The notes beneath the pieces are model-generated. The model saw only the letters and a program-made list of their open reading frames with translations. It was not told the DNA's origin and did not search any database. The translations under genes and the position numbers were made by a program. A stretch of 42,044 nucleotides of DNA, taken from contig CAYWIT010000021.1 in assembly GCA_964458415.1 (NCBI GenBank), forward strand, positions 1-42,044, in the 5' to 3' direction. Each line of letters begins with the position of its first letter. Within the stretch, counting starts at the first letter, position 1. Shown piece after piece: positions 1 through 8,222 of this stretch. The stretch is from CAYWIT01 sp964458415 (GTDB lineage: Bacteria > Pseudomonadota > Alphaproteobacteria > Micavibrionales > UBA2020).

Positions 1-51
1 AGCGGTTTTTGGTACCGCCATTCCCAGGTTCGATCCCTGGCACCCCAACCA
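1..51 (+). tRNA. tRNA-Gln (UUG), 5' end cut by window edge
   Basis: Only the 3' part is present. The anticodon stem GCGGT/ACCGC encloses the seven-base loop TTTTGGT, whose anticodon positions read TTG (UUG, glutamine). The T arm CCAGG-TTCGATC-CCTGG follows, then the 3' acceptor strand CACCCCA, discriminator A and an encoded CCA at 49-51. The D arm and 5' acceptor strand lie left of the window. The identity rests on the anticodon loop and is clear. Confidence 0.9.
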
Positions 52-173
52 CTTTTTTCACCCCCCGCCTCCTCAAAAAAAGGTAATTTTTACACTCTTT
101 CTTTTCAGCAGGCCTGCCCCTGAATATTCGCTTTCGTTTGGACATGGCCTGCGGATTTCCGTAGAATGCCCCC

Positions 174-1592
174 ATGTCACACAAGATAAAATTCCTCCTC
201 AACGGAGAACCGCGTGAAGTTTCCGGCCTGCCGCCGGAAACCACCGTTCTTCAATACCTGCGCGGACAGGAAAGACTGACCGGCACAAAGGAAGGCTGCG
301 CCGAGGGCGACTGCGGGGCCTGCACCGTCATCATCGGGGAATTGGCCGGCGGTCAGATCCGGCACAAGGCGGTGAACGCCTGCCTGATGCTGCTGCCGAC
401 GCTGGATGGGCGCAGCCTGCTTACCGTCGAACACCTGAAAATGAATCCGGTACAAAAAGCCATGGCGGACTGTCATGGCGCGCAATGCGGCTTCTGCACC
501 CCCGGCTTTGTCATGTCGCTCAGCGCCCTTCTACAGGAGGAATCCACGCCCAGCGAAAAAAATATTCAGGACGCCATTGCCGGAAACCTCTGCCGTTGCA
601 CAGGCTATAAACCCATTCTTGCGGCGGCACGGCAGGCCAGCCAAGCGGCGCCACTTGAGCTCGACGATGACCCGGCCCGTCTGCAGGCCTTGCAGCGCGA
701 CGACATGTTCACCTATGAGTGCGACGGAAAATTCTTTTCTCCGCGCACCCCTGAAGAGCTCAGCGCCCTGCTCGACCACATGCCGGACGCCGTTTTGCTT
801 TCCGGCGGCACTGATATCGGACTCTGGGTGACGAAACAGCACCGTACACTGAGAACCATCATTTATACCGGCCATGTCACGGGACTGCATGATATCTGCA
901 AAACCTCGGCCGGACTTGAAATCGGGAGCGCCGTCACCTATAGCGATGCCTTTGCTGCACTGGCTGCCTATGACGAAAGCGTGGCGGAACTGCTGCGCCG
1001 GATCGGCTCGCGGCAAATCAGGAACCTTGGCACCCTCGGCGGCAATATCGCCAACGGCTCGCCCATTGGCGACGGCATGCCGCCCCTTATCGCCCTAAAC
1101 GCGAAAATTATTCTCCGCGCGAAATCCGGAACACGCATGCTGGAACTTGAAGATTACTTCCTCGCCTATAAAAAGCAGGACAAGGCCCCCGGAGAATTCA
1201 TCGAGAAAATCATTATTCCGGCGAAGCCAGACAATCTGCTGTTCAAGGTTTACAAAGTTTCCAAACGGTTTGATCAGGATATTTCCGCCGTCTGCGGCGC
1301 CTTTGCGCTCTCCCTTGATGCCGGAACCGTCACCGCCGCGCGTATCGCCTTCGGCGGCATGGCGGGAATACCGCAACGCGCCTTGCAAACCGAAAATTTC
1401 CTGACCGGAAAGGAATGGACCGAGGAAACCGCCTGTCAGGCCATGGCGGTTTTGAAAGACGAATTTTCGCCCCTGACAGACATGCGCGCCAGCGCCGCCT
1501 ACCGGCAGCAGGTCTGCGCCAACCTGCTCTATCGCCTGTACAATGAAACAACCGGCAGCAAAACAAGGGTCTATGACTATGCAGCCCCCTGA
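174..1592 (+). CDS. xdhA: Xanthine dehydrogenase small subunit (FeS/FAD), XdhA
   Basis: This is the electron-transfer subunit of xanthine dehydrogenase, which oxidises hypoxanthine to xanthine and urate and passes electrons through two [2Fe-2S] clusters and FAD to NAD+. The 472 residues fit the family. The plant-type cluster ligands are Cys42, Cys47, Cys50 and Cys70. The second, helical cluster domain has CGFC near 105-108 and CRC at 140-142. A CO-dehydrogenase-type FAD domain follows from about residue 185, with the RQIRNLGTLGGNIANGSP stretch that contacts FAD. No good ribosome binding site precedes the ATG, but the N-terminus matches the family. It is first in xdhABC and its end overlaps the start of xdhB. 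Confidence 0.93.
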   Translation: MSHKIKFLLNGEPREVSGLPPETTVLQYLRGQERLTGTKEGCAEGDCGACTVIIGELAGGQIRHKAVNACLMLLPTLDGRSLLTVEHLKMNPVQKAMADCHGAQCGFCTPGFVMSLSALLQEESTPSEKNIQDAIAGNLCRCTGYKPILAAARQASQAAPLELDDDPARLQALQRDDMFTYECDGKFFSPRTPEELSALLDHMPDAVLLSGGTDIGLWVTKQHRTLRTIIYTGHVTGLHDICKTSAGLEIGSAVTYSDAFAALAAYDESVAELLRRIGSRQIRNLGTLGGNIANGSPIGDGMPPLIALNAKIILRAKSGTRMLELEDYFLAYKKQDKAPGEFIEKIIIPAKPDNLLFKVYKVSKRFDQDISAVCGAFALSLDAGTVTAARIAFGGMAGIPQRALQTENFLTGKEWTEETACQAMAVLKDEFSPLTDMRASAAYRQQVCANLLYRLYNETTGSKTRVYDYAAP

Positions 1593-3867
1593 AGAAAGCA
1601 GCTGCGGGAAACCCTTTGCGCACGACAGCGCGGAACTGCACGTCACGGGCAGCGCGATCTATACCGACGACATTCCCGAGCCCGCCGGCTGCCTCCATGC
1701 CTGTATCCTGAAAAGCCCGCATGCGCATGCCCGGATCAAAAAACTGGATACCGCCCCCTGCCATATTCCGGGGGTCTATGCGGTCATGACGGCGGCAGAT
1801 ATTCCGGGTGTCAACGATGTCGCCCCCGTCACGCACGGCGACCCGGTCTTTGCCGCTGAAGAAGTGCTTTATGCCGGCCAGTCCGTTCTGGCCGTGGCGG
1901 CCATCACGCCGGAAATCGCCCGCCGCGCCGCAGGGCTTGCCGTCGTCCTTTATGAAGAGCTCCCGGCCATTCTTGACGTCCACACCGCGTTGCGGGAAAA
2001 ATCATTCATCAGCGATCCTTATGTGATGGCCATTGGCGACAGCACGGCGGGTCTCAAAACCGCCAAAAACGTCATAACCGGCGCGCTTGATATCGGCGGA
2101 CAGGATCATTTCTATCTGGAAACGCAGATCGCGCTGGCAACCCCCGGAGAAAAAGGCGAAATGCATTGCTGGTCCTCGACCCAGCATCCCGCGGAAGTCC
2201 AGCACCTGATTGCCAGAGTTTTGAATATTCCCGAACACGCCGTTACAGTCGAAGTCCGCCGCATGGGCGGCGCTTTCGGCGGCAAGGAAAGTCAGGCCTC
2301 GCTTTTTGCCTGCATCGCCGCCCTGCTGGCGCGTAAAACCAGCCATCCGGTCAAGCTGCGCCTTGACCGCGACGATGACATGATCATGACCGGCAAACGG
2401 CACGATTTCCACGTCGATTATAAAGCCGGATTCGACGACAACGGCGTGATCGGCGGGATCGAAATCCGGCACCTTGTCAACTGCGGCATGTCCGCCGACC
2501 TGTCGAACGCCATTGCCGACCGCGCCATGTTCCACAGCGACAACTGCTATTTCCTCGGCAACGCGACGATCACCAGCTATCGCTGCAGGACAAACAAGGT
2601 TTCCAACACGGCTTTTCGCGGCTTCGGCGGGCCGCAGGGCATGCTGGCCATCGAATACATCATGGACGATATCGCCCGCGCACTGGGCAAAGACCCGCTC
2701 GCTGTCCGCAAGGCCAATCTTTACGACCACAAAACCAGACGCGGCACGCGGGCCACGACCCATTATTACATGGATGTCGAGGACAACATCACACAGGATA
2801 TCCTTGCGCAGCTCGAAAAATCCGCCGACTATGCCGCGCGCGTTGAAAAAATCCGCAGTTTCAATGCGCAAAACCGTTTCCTGAAAAAAGGCATAGCCCT
2901 CACCCCCGTCAAGTTCGGCATCAGCTTCACCCTGACCATGCTCAATCAGGCGGGCGCCCTGATCCACGTTTACAAGGACGGCAGCGTGCAGCTCAATCAC
3001 GGCGGCACCGAAATGGGGCAGGGGCTCCACACCAAAATATGCCAGATTGTCGCGGATGTTTTCGGCATCGGGCTGGAGCGTGTCAGGATTACCGCCACCA
3101 GCACCGGCAAAGTGCCAAACACCTCCGCCACCGCCGCCTCGAGCGGCACAGACCTGAACGGCAAGGCAGCGGAAGCGGCAGCGCAGGAAATCAAAAACCG
3201 CCTGATCGCTTTCGCCACGGCACAGTTTAACGTCACCTCACAGGATATCCGCTTTGCCGCAGATCAGGTCTATATCGGCCCGCATGTCCTGCCCTTCGAG
3301 GCGCTTATCCAGCTTGCCTACAGCAACCGTATCTCGCTGTCCTCCACCGGATTTTATAAAACGCCAAAAATCAGCTGGGACAGGGCGGCGGCGCGCGGAC
3401 GCCCCTTCTTTTACTTCGCCTATGGCGCCTCGGTCTCGGAAGTGATTATCGACATATTGACCGGCGAATATAAAATCCTGCGTAGCGACATCCTGCACGA
3501 TGCAGGCCGCTCGATCAATCCCGCGCTTGATATCGGGCAGATCGAAGGCGGCTTTGTGCAGGGAACCGGCTGGCTGACAACGGAGGAACTCTGGTGGAAT
3601 GCCAAAGGCGAAATCAAGACCCACGCGCCCAGCACCTATAAAATACCGACGGCACGGGATATTCCGCCGGACTTTCGCGTGACGCTTTTTGATACGGAGA
3701 ACAGCGAGGACACCGTTTATCGTTCCAAAGCCGTTGGCGAACCGCCGCTGATGCACGGCATTTCCGTCTTTCTGGCCCTCCGTGATGCCATCGCGGCTAT
3801 CCGCGAAAATCCGCGGCTGAACGCACCGGCAACGCCGGAAGAAGTGCTGCGGAGCCTGACATCGTGA
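1579..3867 (+). CDS. xdhB: Xanthine dehydrogenase large subunit (molybdopterin), XdhB
   Basis: This is the catalytic subunit that binds the molybdenum cofactor and hydroxylates the purine. Visible family motifs are the N-terminal KPFAHDSAELHVTG block, RRMGGAFGGKES, the FRGFGGPQG cofactor loop, GGTEMGQGLHTK, the SGTDLNG segment and, near the C-terminus, VGEPPLMHG, which carries the catalytic Glu. I chose the ATG at 1579 (762 residues) because AAGGG at 1565-1569 lies 9 bases before it. ATGs at 1573 and 1543 are in frame and possible. The start lies inside the end of xdhA, so translation is probably coupled. Confidence 0.93.
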   Translation: MQPPEESSCGKPFAHDSAELHVTGSAIYTDDIPEPAGCLHACILKSPHAHARIKKLDTAPCHIPGVYAVMTAADIPGVNDVAPVTHGDPVFAAEEVLYAGQSVLAVAAITPEIARRAAGLAVVLYEELPAILDVHTALREKSFISDPYVMAIGDSTAGLKTAKNVITGALDIGGQDHFYLETQIALATPGEKGEMHCWSSTQHPAEVQHLIARVLNIPEHAVTVEVRRMGGAFGGKESQASLFACIAALLARKTSHPVKLRLDRDDDMIMTGKRHDFHVDYKAGFDDNGVIGGIEIRHLVNCGMSADLSNAIADRAMFHSDNCYFLGNATITSYRCRTNKVSNTAFRGFGGPQGMLAIEYIMDDIARALGKDPLAVRKANLYDHKTRRGTRATTHYYMDVEDNITQDILAQLEKSADYAARVEKIRSFNAQNRFLKKGIALTPVKFGISFTLTMLNQAGALIHVYKDGSVQLNHGGTEMGQGLHTKICQIVADVFGIGLERVRITATSTGKVPNTSATAASSGTDLNGKAAEAAAQEIKNRLIAFATAQFNVTSQDIRFAADQVYIGPHVLPFEALIQLAYSNRISLSSTGFYKTPKISWDRAAARGRPFFYFAYGASVSEVIIDILTGEYKILRSDILHDAGRSINPALDIGQIEGGFVQGTGWLTTEELWWNAKGEIKTHAPSTYKIPTARDIPPDFRVTLFDTENSEDTVYRSKAVGEPPLMHGISVFLALRDAIAAIRENPRLNAPATPEEVLRSLTS

Positions 3868-4664
3868 GCGCCGACTGGATTTCCGCGCTTGCCGCGCTTG
3901 CCGTAGCCGAGACTCCCTGCGTGCTGATCACCGTTATTGAAGCCAAAGGCTCCACCCCGCGCGCAGCCGGCACCAAGATGATCGTCACGGCAGACAGGAT
4001 TTTCTGCACCATCGGCGGCGGCAATCTGGAATTTCAGGCCGTAGAGGAAGCGCGGAAACTGCTCTCCGCCGCGACAGACACTTCCCGCATCAAATCATAC
4101 GCCCTCGGCCCCGCCCTCGCGCAATGCTGCGGCGGCGCTGTAACCCTGCTGCTCGAGCCTTTCCTCTCCCCCCGCAAAACCCTGCTGCTTTTCGGCGCAG
4201 GCCATGTCGGGCGGGAAGTCGTCAGGGTGCTGGAAAACCTGCCCGTTAAAATCAAATGGATTGATGAAAGAGCGGCGGAATTCCCGACCGAAATTCCCGC
4301 CAACTGCGAGAAGATCGTTACCACGCGGCCTCTGGCCAAGCTGAAAGACGTTTCCACAGATACCTATATCCTTGTCATGACCCATAGCCATACCCTTGAT
4401 TTTGAAATCGTCCTCGCCGCCCTCAAGGACGCGAAATGCGGCTGGCTCGGCATGATCGGCTCCCATACAAAATCCGCCCGGTTCCGCAAGCGGCTCGCCG
4501 CAGCCAAGGTATCCGCTGCCGCACTGGAAAAATTCTCCTGTCCCATCGGGCTTCCGGGCATGAACGGAAAGCTGCCGCGCGAAATCGCCATTGCCGTCGC
4601 GGCAGAACTGCTCAGCCGCGGGATGACGTGCGAACCAGACGCCGTTCCACCCCGAAAAGAATAG
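3864..4664 (+). CDS. xdhC: Xanthine dehydrogenase accessory protein XdhC
   Basis: XdhC-type proteins bind and sulfurate the molybdenum cofactor and insert it into the large subunit; they are not part of the finished enzyme. The 266-residue protein has an N-terminal XdhC/CoxI domain, including the QCCGGAVTLLLEPF block near residues 90-100, and a C-terminal Rossmann domain beginning LLLFGAGHVGREVV. The start is GTG at 3864 in a GTGA overlap with the xdhB stop, so the two are translationally coupled. The last 53 bp overlap convergently with the minus-strand membrane protein gene. No purine permease or regulator is next to it. Confidence 0.92.
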   Translation: MSADWISALAALAVAETPCVLITVIEAKGSTPRAAGTKMIVTADRIFCTIGGGNLEFQAVEEARKLLSAATDTSRIKSYALGPALAQCCGGAVTLLLEPFLSPRKTLLLFGAGHVGREVVRVLENLPVKIKWIDERAAEFPTEIPANCEKIVTTRPLAKLKDVSTDTYILVMTHSHTLDFEIVLAALKDAKCGWLGMIGSHTKSARFRKRLAAAKVSAAALEKFSCPIGLPGMNGKLPREIAIAVAAELLSRGMTCEPDAVPPRKE

Positions 4665-5283
4665 CGGCTCCCAGAATGTGGGAGAATCCGATCAGAATAC
4701 CGGCGTTTGCAAAAGCGATCCCGGCAGACGTCAGTGTAGCTGCGGCAATGATTGTTTTCGGATAACCGCTATATTCCGGCTTTTCAAACCAGGCATTATA
4801 CAGCGTGATCAACGTGGAAACGAATATCAACGGCAACACCCACAAAGCCGCCTGTCCTGCCATCAGGCAAGCCACCGCCGTTCCTGCATTCAGGTAGATA
4901 TCCGGCCTCTTGAAAAGCAAGGAGAGCAAGCCGCTCTCCCCCCGTCCGGCAGTAGAGAGACTCTCGGCGATCCGAACATTTCCGGTGGCAAATAACACGC
5001 CTGCCATTGCCGCAAGAAATTCCCCCTGTAACAAAGCCCCCGCCGCCGTCAGCAGCAGCGCGGCGCTGATAATCCACAGCGTCATTCTGGGGTCCAGCAC
5101 CCGCACCGGAAGAGCGCGGGGGTTTGCAACGGCGAGCAGCTTGACCGCAACAGTCGCCAGCGCCGCCACCAAACAGGCATAGAGGCCAAGGGGATTGTTT
5201 CCCGCGGCGAAAAGAAGAACATTTCGAATGCTGAAACCCACGCCGGGATCGAGAATAACCGTCTTTATACCGGACCCGCGCAT
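4612..5283 (-). CDS. Small integral membrane protein, unknown function
   Basis: I do not recognise this 223-residue protein. It is hydrophobic throughout, with about six likely membrane helices (for example NNPLGLYACLVAALATVAV, LWIISAALLLTAAGALL and LWVLPLIFVSTLITLYNAW), short polar loops and a basic C-terminus, as in a polytopic inner-membrane protein. It follows cheR on the same strand after about 27 bp, so it may share the chemotaxis transcript. No catalytic or transport signature is visible. Its 3' end overlaps xdhC convergently by 53 bp. The start codon is uncertain because only a weak GGG lies just before the ATG. Confidence 0.7.
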   Translation of the reverse strand: MRGSGIKTVILDPGVGFSIRNVLLFAAGNNPLGLYACLVAALATVAVKLLAVANPRALPVRVLDPRMTLWIISAALLLTAAGALLQGEFLAAMAGVLFATGNVRIAESLSTAGRGESGLLSLLFKRPDIYLNAGTAVACLMAGQAALWVLPLIFVSTLITLYNAWFEKPEYSGYPKTIIAAATLTSAGIAFANAGILIGFSHILGAAILFGVERRLVRTSSRG

Positions 5284-5310
5284 GCCCTGTCATCGCCCCC
5301 GTATTCTTTC

Positions 5311-6186
5311 CTACTTGGCGGCAGCCTGCCCCGTCGCTCCGGGCGCGGCCGCCTTGGCGGGCAATGCAAAAGTGCTGTCATTGCGCAGATACACGCTCTT
5401 TAATTCCGGCACCGTCTTAAACATGTCCGTAATGCCGATAACCGTTTCAGCGCCGCCAAGGAATAAAGCGCCATCCTGCCGCAGTACCCCTTTGATGGAA
5501 CCCAACACTTTGGCCTTTGTCGGCACATCGAAATAAATCAGGACATTCCGGCAAAAAACAATGTCGAACTGCCCCAGACCGCTAATATCCTGCAGCAGAT
5601 TAGCTGTTTTAAAGGTCACCATATCCTTCAATTCCGGCTTGACGCTCCACCTGTCCCCTGCCTGCGTGAAGTACTTGACAAGCATCTGGATGGGTAGTCC
5701 GCGCTGCACCTCGAATTGCGTATAAATGCCGGATTTTGCCTGTGCCAGAATATCAAGGGAAAGATCTGTTGCCACAATCTCTATTTTCCACCCCGCCAGC
5801 GCTGGCCCGTACTCTTTTAAAAGCATTGCAATAGAATAAGGCTCCTGACCGCTGGAACAGGCGGCTGACCAAATGCGCAAACTGCGTGTCGCCGCCCGTG
5901 CCTTGATCACCGGCGGCAGAATATCTTCCCTGAGCCGCTGGTATGGCGTGTTATCGCGGAAAAATGACGTCTCGTTCGTTGTCATCGCCTCGACAACGGC
6001 ACGGAGAAGATCCGCTTCCTTCGCCTGCCGCATCCGCGCCGCCAGATTTTCAAGCCCCTGTATGCCAAAACGCGACGCAACCGGCAAAAGGCGCGACTCC
6101 AGCAGATACGTCTTTTCCGGCGTAATAATCAGACCCGATTCACGCTTGAGAAAATCTTCAAAAAACTTGAAATCGAGAGCGTTCAT
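5311..6186 (-). CDS. cheR: Chemotaxis protein methyltransferase CheR
   Basis: CheR methylates glutamates on chemoreceptors using S-adenosylmethionine and, with CheB, sets adaptation. The 291 residues have the short helical N-terminal CheR domain and the SAM-binding methyltransferase domain. Family motifs include AMTTNETSFFRD, the SAM loop IWSAACSSGQEPYS, VATDLS and FDIVFCRNVLIYFD. The reading frame stays open upstream, but the ATG at 6186 gives the family N-terminus and forms an ATGA overlap with the cheB stop, so I chose it. A roughly 15-residue Ala/Gly-rich tail ends the protein. Confidence 0.95.
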   Translation of the reverse strand: MNALDFKFFEDFLKRESGLIITPEKTYLLESRLLPVASRFGIQGLENLAARMRQAKEADLLRAVVEAMTTNETSFFRDNTPYQRLREDILPPVIKARAATRSLRIWSAACSSGQEPYSIAMLLKEYGPALAGWKIEIVATDLSLDILAQAKSGIYTQFEVQRGLPIQMLVKYFTQAGDRWSVKPELKDMVTFKTANLLQDISGLGQFDIVFCRNVLIYFDVPTKAKVLGSIKGVLRQDGALFLGGAETVIGITDMFKTVPELKSVYLRNDSTFALPAKAAAPGATGQAAAK

Positions 6187-7337
6187 GCAAAGCCCTCCAT
6201 CTGGTCGGCATAGTCCCGCACGGCTTTCGCCAGCAACCCCAGCGGCAGAACCTGCGTGCAAACACCCGCCATCGCGACGGCTCCCGGCATGCCCCAGACG
6301 ACACTGGTTGCCTCGTCCTGCGCCAGAACCGTGCCGCCGGCTTCTATGACTTTCTGGCTTCCCTTCAATCCATCGGAGCCCATACCCGTTAAAATCACAA
6401 CCAGAATCTTGCGGCCATAGGCCTCAACAACACTCCGCAGCATCGGATCGACAGCAGGGCGGCAGAAATTTTCAGGCGGATCCTGATTAAGGGCAATAAC
6501 ACGCTTCAAGCCGTCTTTTTTTACCGTCATGTGATAGTTTCCCGGCGCGATATAGATATGGCCATTTTCGACAACATCTCCGGCCGCTGCCTCTTTACAG
6601 GGAATCCCCGACTGCTTGGTAATATGCTCGGCCAGAATCGCCGTAAAGGTCGGCGGCATATGCTGCGTGACCAGCACCGGCTGGCGCAGCGGCTTTTTCA
6701 AATCACTGAAAAACTGGAGCAAGGCCTGCGGCCCCCCCGTAGAACTGCCGACGGCAATCACATCCGGCCTGATCTTGGCAATTTCAGGGCGCAGGACGAA
6801 TTTCCTTGCAAGCGGCACCGCAGGTTTTTGCGGCACTGCCGTACTCCGGACAACACCTTCGGCTGACACAGCGATTCCTCCTCCCCGGTGCTTGCGCGCC
6901 ACCATCCCCAAGGCCTTCACTTTTTCGACCAGATCCTGCTTGAAAGCCGATGACGCCGCCAATTCCTGCGAGGTCGGCTTGGCCAGGCATTCCGCCGCCC
7001 CCGCCTCGAGACAGCGCAGCGTGATCTGCGCGTTCTCCTTGGTCAGGGTAGAGGCCATCATTACCTGCACCGCAGGGGCTTTCTTTAAAATCAGCGGCAA
7101 GGCCGTCAAGCCGTCCATCACCGGCATTTCAATATCAAGCACAACAACGTCGACGGGTGTGCGATCCAGAGAACTCAGCGCCAGCTGCCCGTTGGCCACC
7201 GACGCGACAACCCGGATTGTCGGATCCGCCTCCATAAAACGGGAAAGAAAGCCCCGGATAACGGCAGAATCATCGACAACCATGACACGGACGGGGTCGG
7301 CGGCAGAGGGGTCTGAAACTGAAGATTGAATTGTCAT
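6183..7337 (-). CDS. cheB: Chemotaxis response regulator / protein-glutamate methylesterase CheB
   Basis: CheB removes receptor methyl groups (and deamidates glutamines) when its receiver domain is phosphorylated by CheA. The 384-residue protein has an N-terminal receiver (RVMVVDDSAVIRG with phosphoacceptor Asp in VVVLDIEMPVMDG), a linker and a C-terminal esterase domain. The catalytic triad is visible as Ser in VGSSTGGPQA, His in VTQHMPPTF and Asp in GMGSDG. I chose the ATG at 7337, as an in-frame start at 7409 would run into the end of cheY. It overlaps cheR by 4 bp. Confidence 0.95.
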   Translation of the reverse strand: MTIQSSVSDPSAADPVRVMVVDDSAVIRGFLSRFMEADPTIRVVASVANGQLALSSLDRTPVDVVVLDIEMPVMDGLTALPLILKKAPAVQVMMASTLTKENAQITLRCLEAGAAECLAKPTSQELAASSAFKQDLVEKVKALGMVARKHRGGGIAVSAEGVVRSTAVPQKPAVPLARKFVLRPEIAKIRPDVIAVGSSTGGPQALLQFFSDLKKPLRQPVLVTQHMPPTFTAILAEHITKQSGIPCKEAAAGDVVENGHIYIAPGNYHMTVKKDGLKRVIALNQDPPENFCRPAVDPMLRSVVEAYGRKILVVILTGMGSDGLKGSQKVIEAGGTVLAQDEATSVVWGMPGAVAMAGVCTQVLPLGLLAKAVRDYADQMEGFA

Positions 7338-7359
7338 TACCTGCCTTGCGAGTCCTTCC

Positions 7360-7725
7360 TTACAGTACACCGATCTGTTGGAATTTGCTCTGGATAATAT
7401 CGCTGTCAAAAGGCTTCATGATATATTCGTTAGCGCCAGCGGTCAGCGCTTCCTGAATGAAGGAAAAATCATTTTCCGTCGTGCAGAACACAACTTTCGG
7501 GACATCGCCGCTTGGCGCGGCGCGCAATTTCCGCAGAAACTCTATGCCGTTCATGACAGGCATGTTCCAGTCCAGCAGTATCGTCTCCGGCATGGCTCCC
7601 ATACAGGCCTCAAACGCCTTTTGTCCGTCTTCCGCCTCGGTGCAGGAGAAGCCCAGTTCTTCGAGTATCTTGCGCGCGACCTTGCGAACAACGCGGCTGT
7701 CATCAACAATCAGACAGGTCTTCAT
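7360..7725 (-). CDS. cheY: Single-domain response regulator CheY
   Basis: This 121-residue stand-alone receiver takes phosphate from CheA and, by family, acts on the flagellar motor switch or as a phosphate sink. The acidic pair Asp8-Asp9, phosphoacceptor Asp52 (ILLDWNMPVMNG), Thr in VVFCTTEN and Lys in YIMKPFDS are all present, so it should be phosphorylatable. It sits 14 bp after cheW and about 22 bp before cheB. No flagellar gene is in the window, so its output cannot be fixed from here. Confidence 0.93.
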   Translation of the reverse strand: MKTCLIVDDSRVVRKVARKILEELGFSCTEAEDGQKAFEACMGAMPETILLDWNMPVMNGIEFLRKLRAAPSGDVPKVVFCTTENDFSFIQEALTAGANEYIMKPFDSDIIQSKFQQIGVL

Positions 7726-7739
7726 GCTTCAATCCCCCA

Positions 7740-8222
7740 TCAGGCTACCCGCTCATCCCTGCGTCCCAGTGCATCCAGCATACCGGAAACATCAAGAATA
7801 ACCAGAAGATTATCTTTCAGGCGATATATCCCTGTCGCAACCTGCCTCCAGTTTTCGTCCAGCGTTGCCGGTGTTTTTTCAAAATCGCTATCCGGCAGAG
7901 ACAGAACTTCTCCCACGCTGTCCACAATCAGACTGTATAGCTCGCCATGATGGTCTACCACGACGCTCATGGTTTTTTGCCCCTCGGGAATATCCGGAAG
8001 CCGCAAGCGACGGCGTAAATTAACAGCCGTTACAATACGTCCGCGCAGATTCAGGGACCCCGCAATCTCCGGGGGTGACAACGGCACCCGCGTGACACGT
8101 TGCTCTCCCAGTACGTCCTGCACCTGCAGAACCGGAATGCCGAACATCTGGTTATCCACGACCATGGTCAGAAATTCCCTACTGCTCCCATCGCCGGTTG
8201 CTTTTCCTTCTGCTGCCGTCAT
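7740..8222 (-). CDS. cheW: Chemotaxis coupling protein CheW
   Basis: CheW links CheA to chemoreceptor arrays. The 160-residue protein is one CheW domain: FLTMVVDNQMFGIPVLQVQDV, the RGRIVTAVNLRRRL strand, VVDHHGELYSLIVDSVGEVL and ILDVSGML. A polar N-terminal extension of about 14 residues precedes it. Its start overlaps the cheA stop (ATGA), so it is translationally coupled to cheA. This protein adds a third CheW fold to the two inside CheA. Confidence 0.93.
   Translation of the reverse strand: MTAAEGKATGDGSSREFLTMVVDNQMFGIPVLQVQDVLGEQRVTRVPLSPPEIAGSLNLRGRIVTAVNLRRRLRLPDIPEGQKTMSVVVDHHGELYSLIVDSVGEVLSLPDSDFEKTPATLDENWRQVATGIYRLKDNLLVILDVSGMLDALGRRDERVA

Noticed and set aside
2002..3030. Minus-strand open frame of 342 codons opposite xdhB
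   Set aside because: It is a shadow of the molybdopterin subunit gene, whose motifs are unmistakable in the plus frame.
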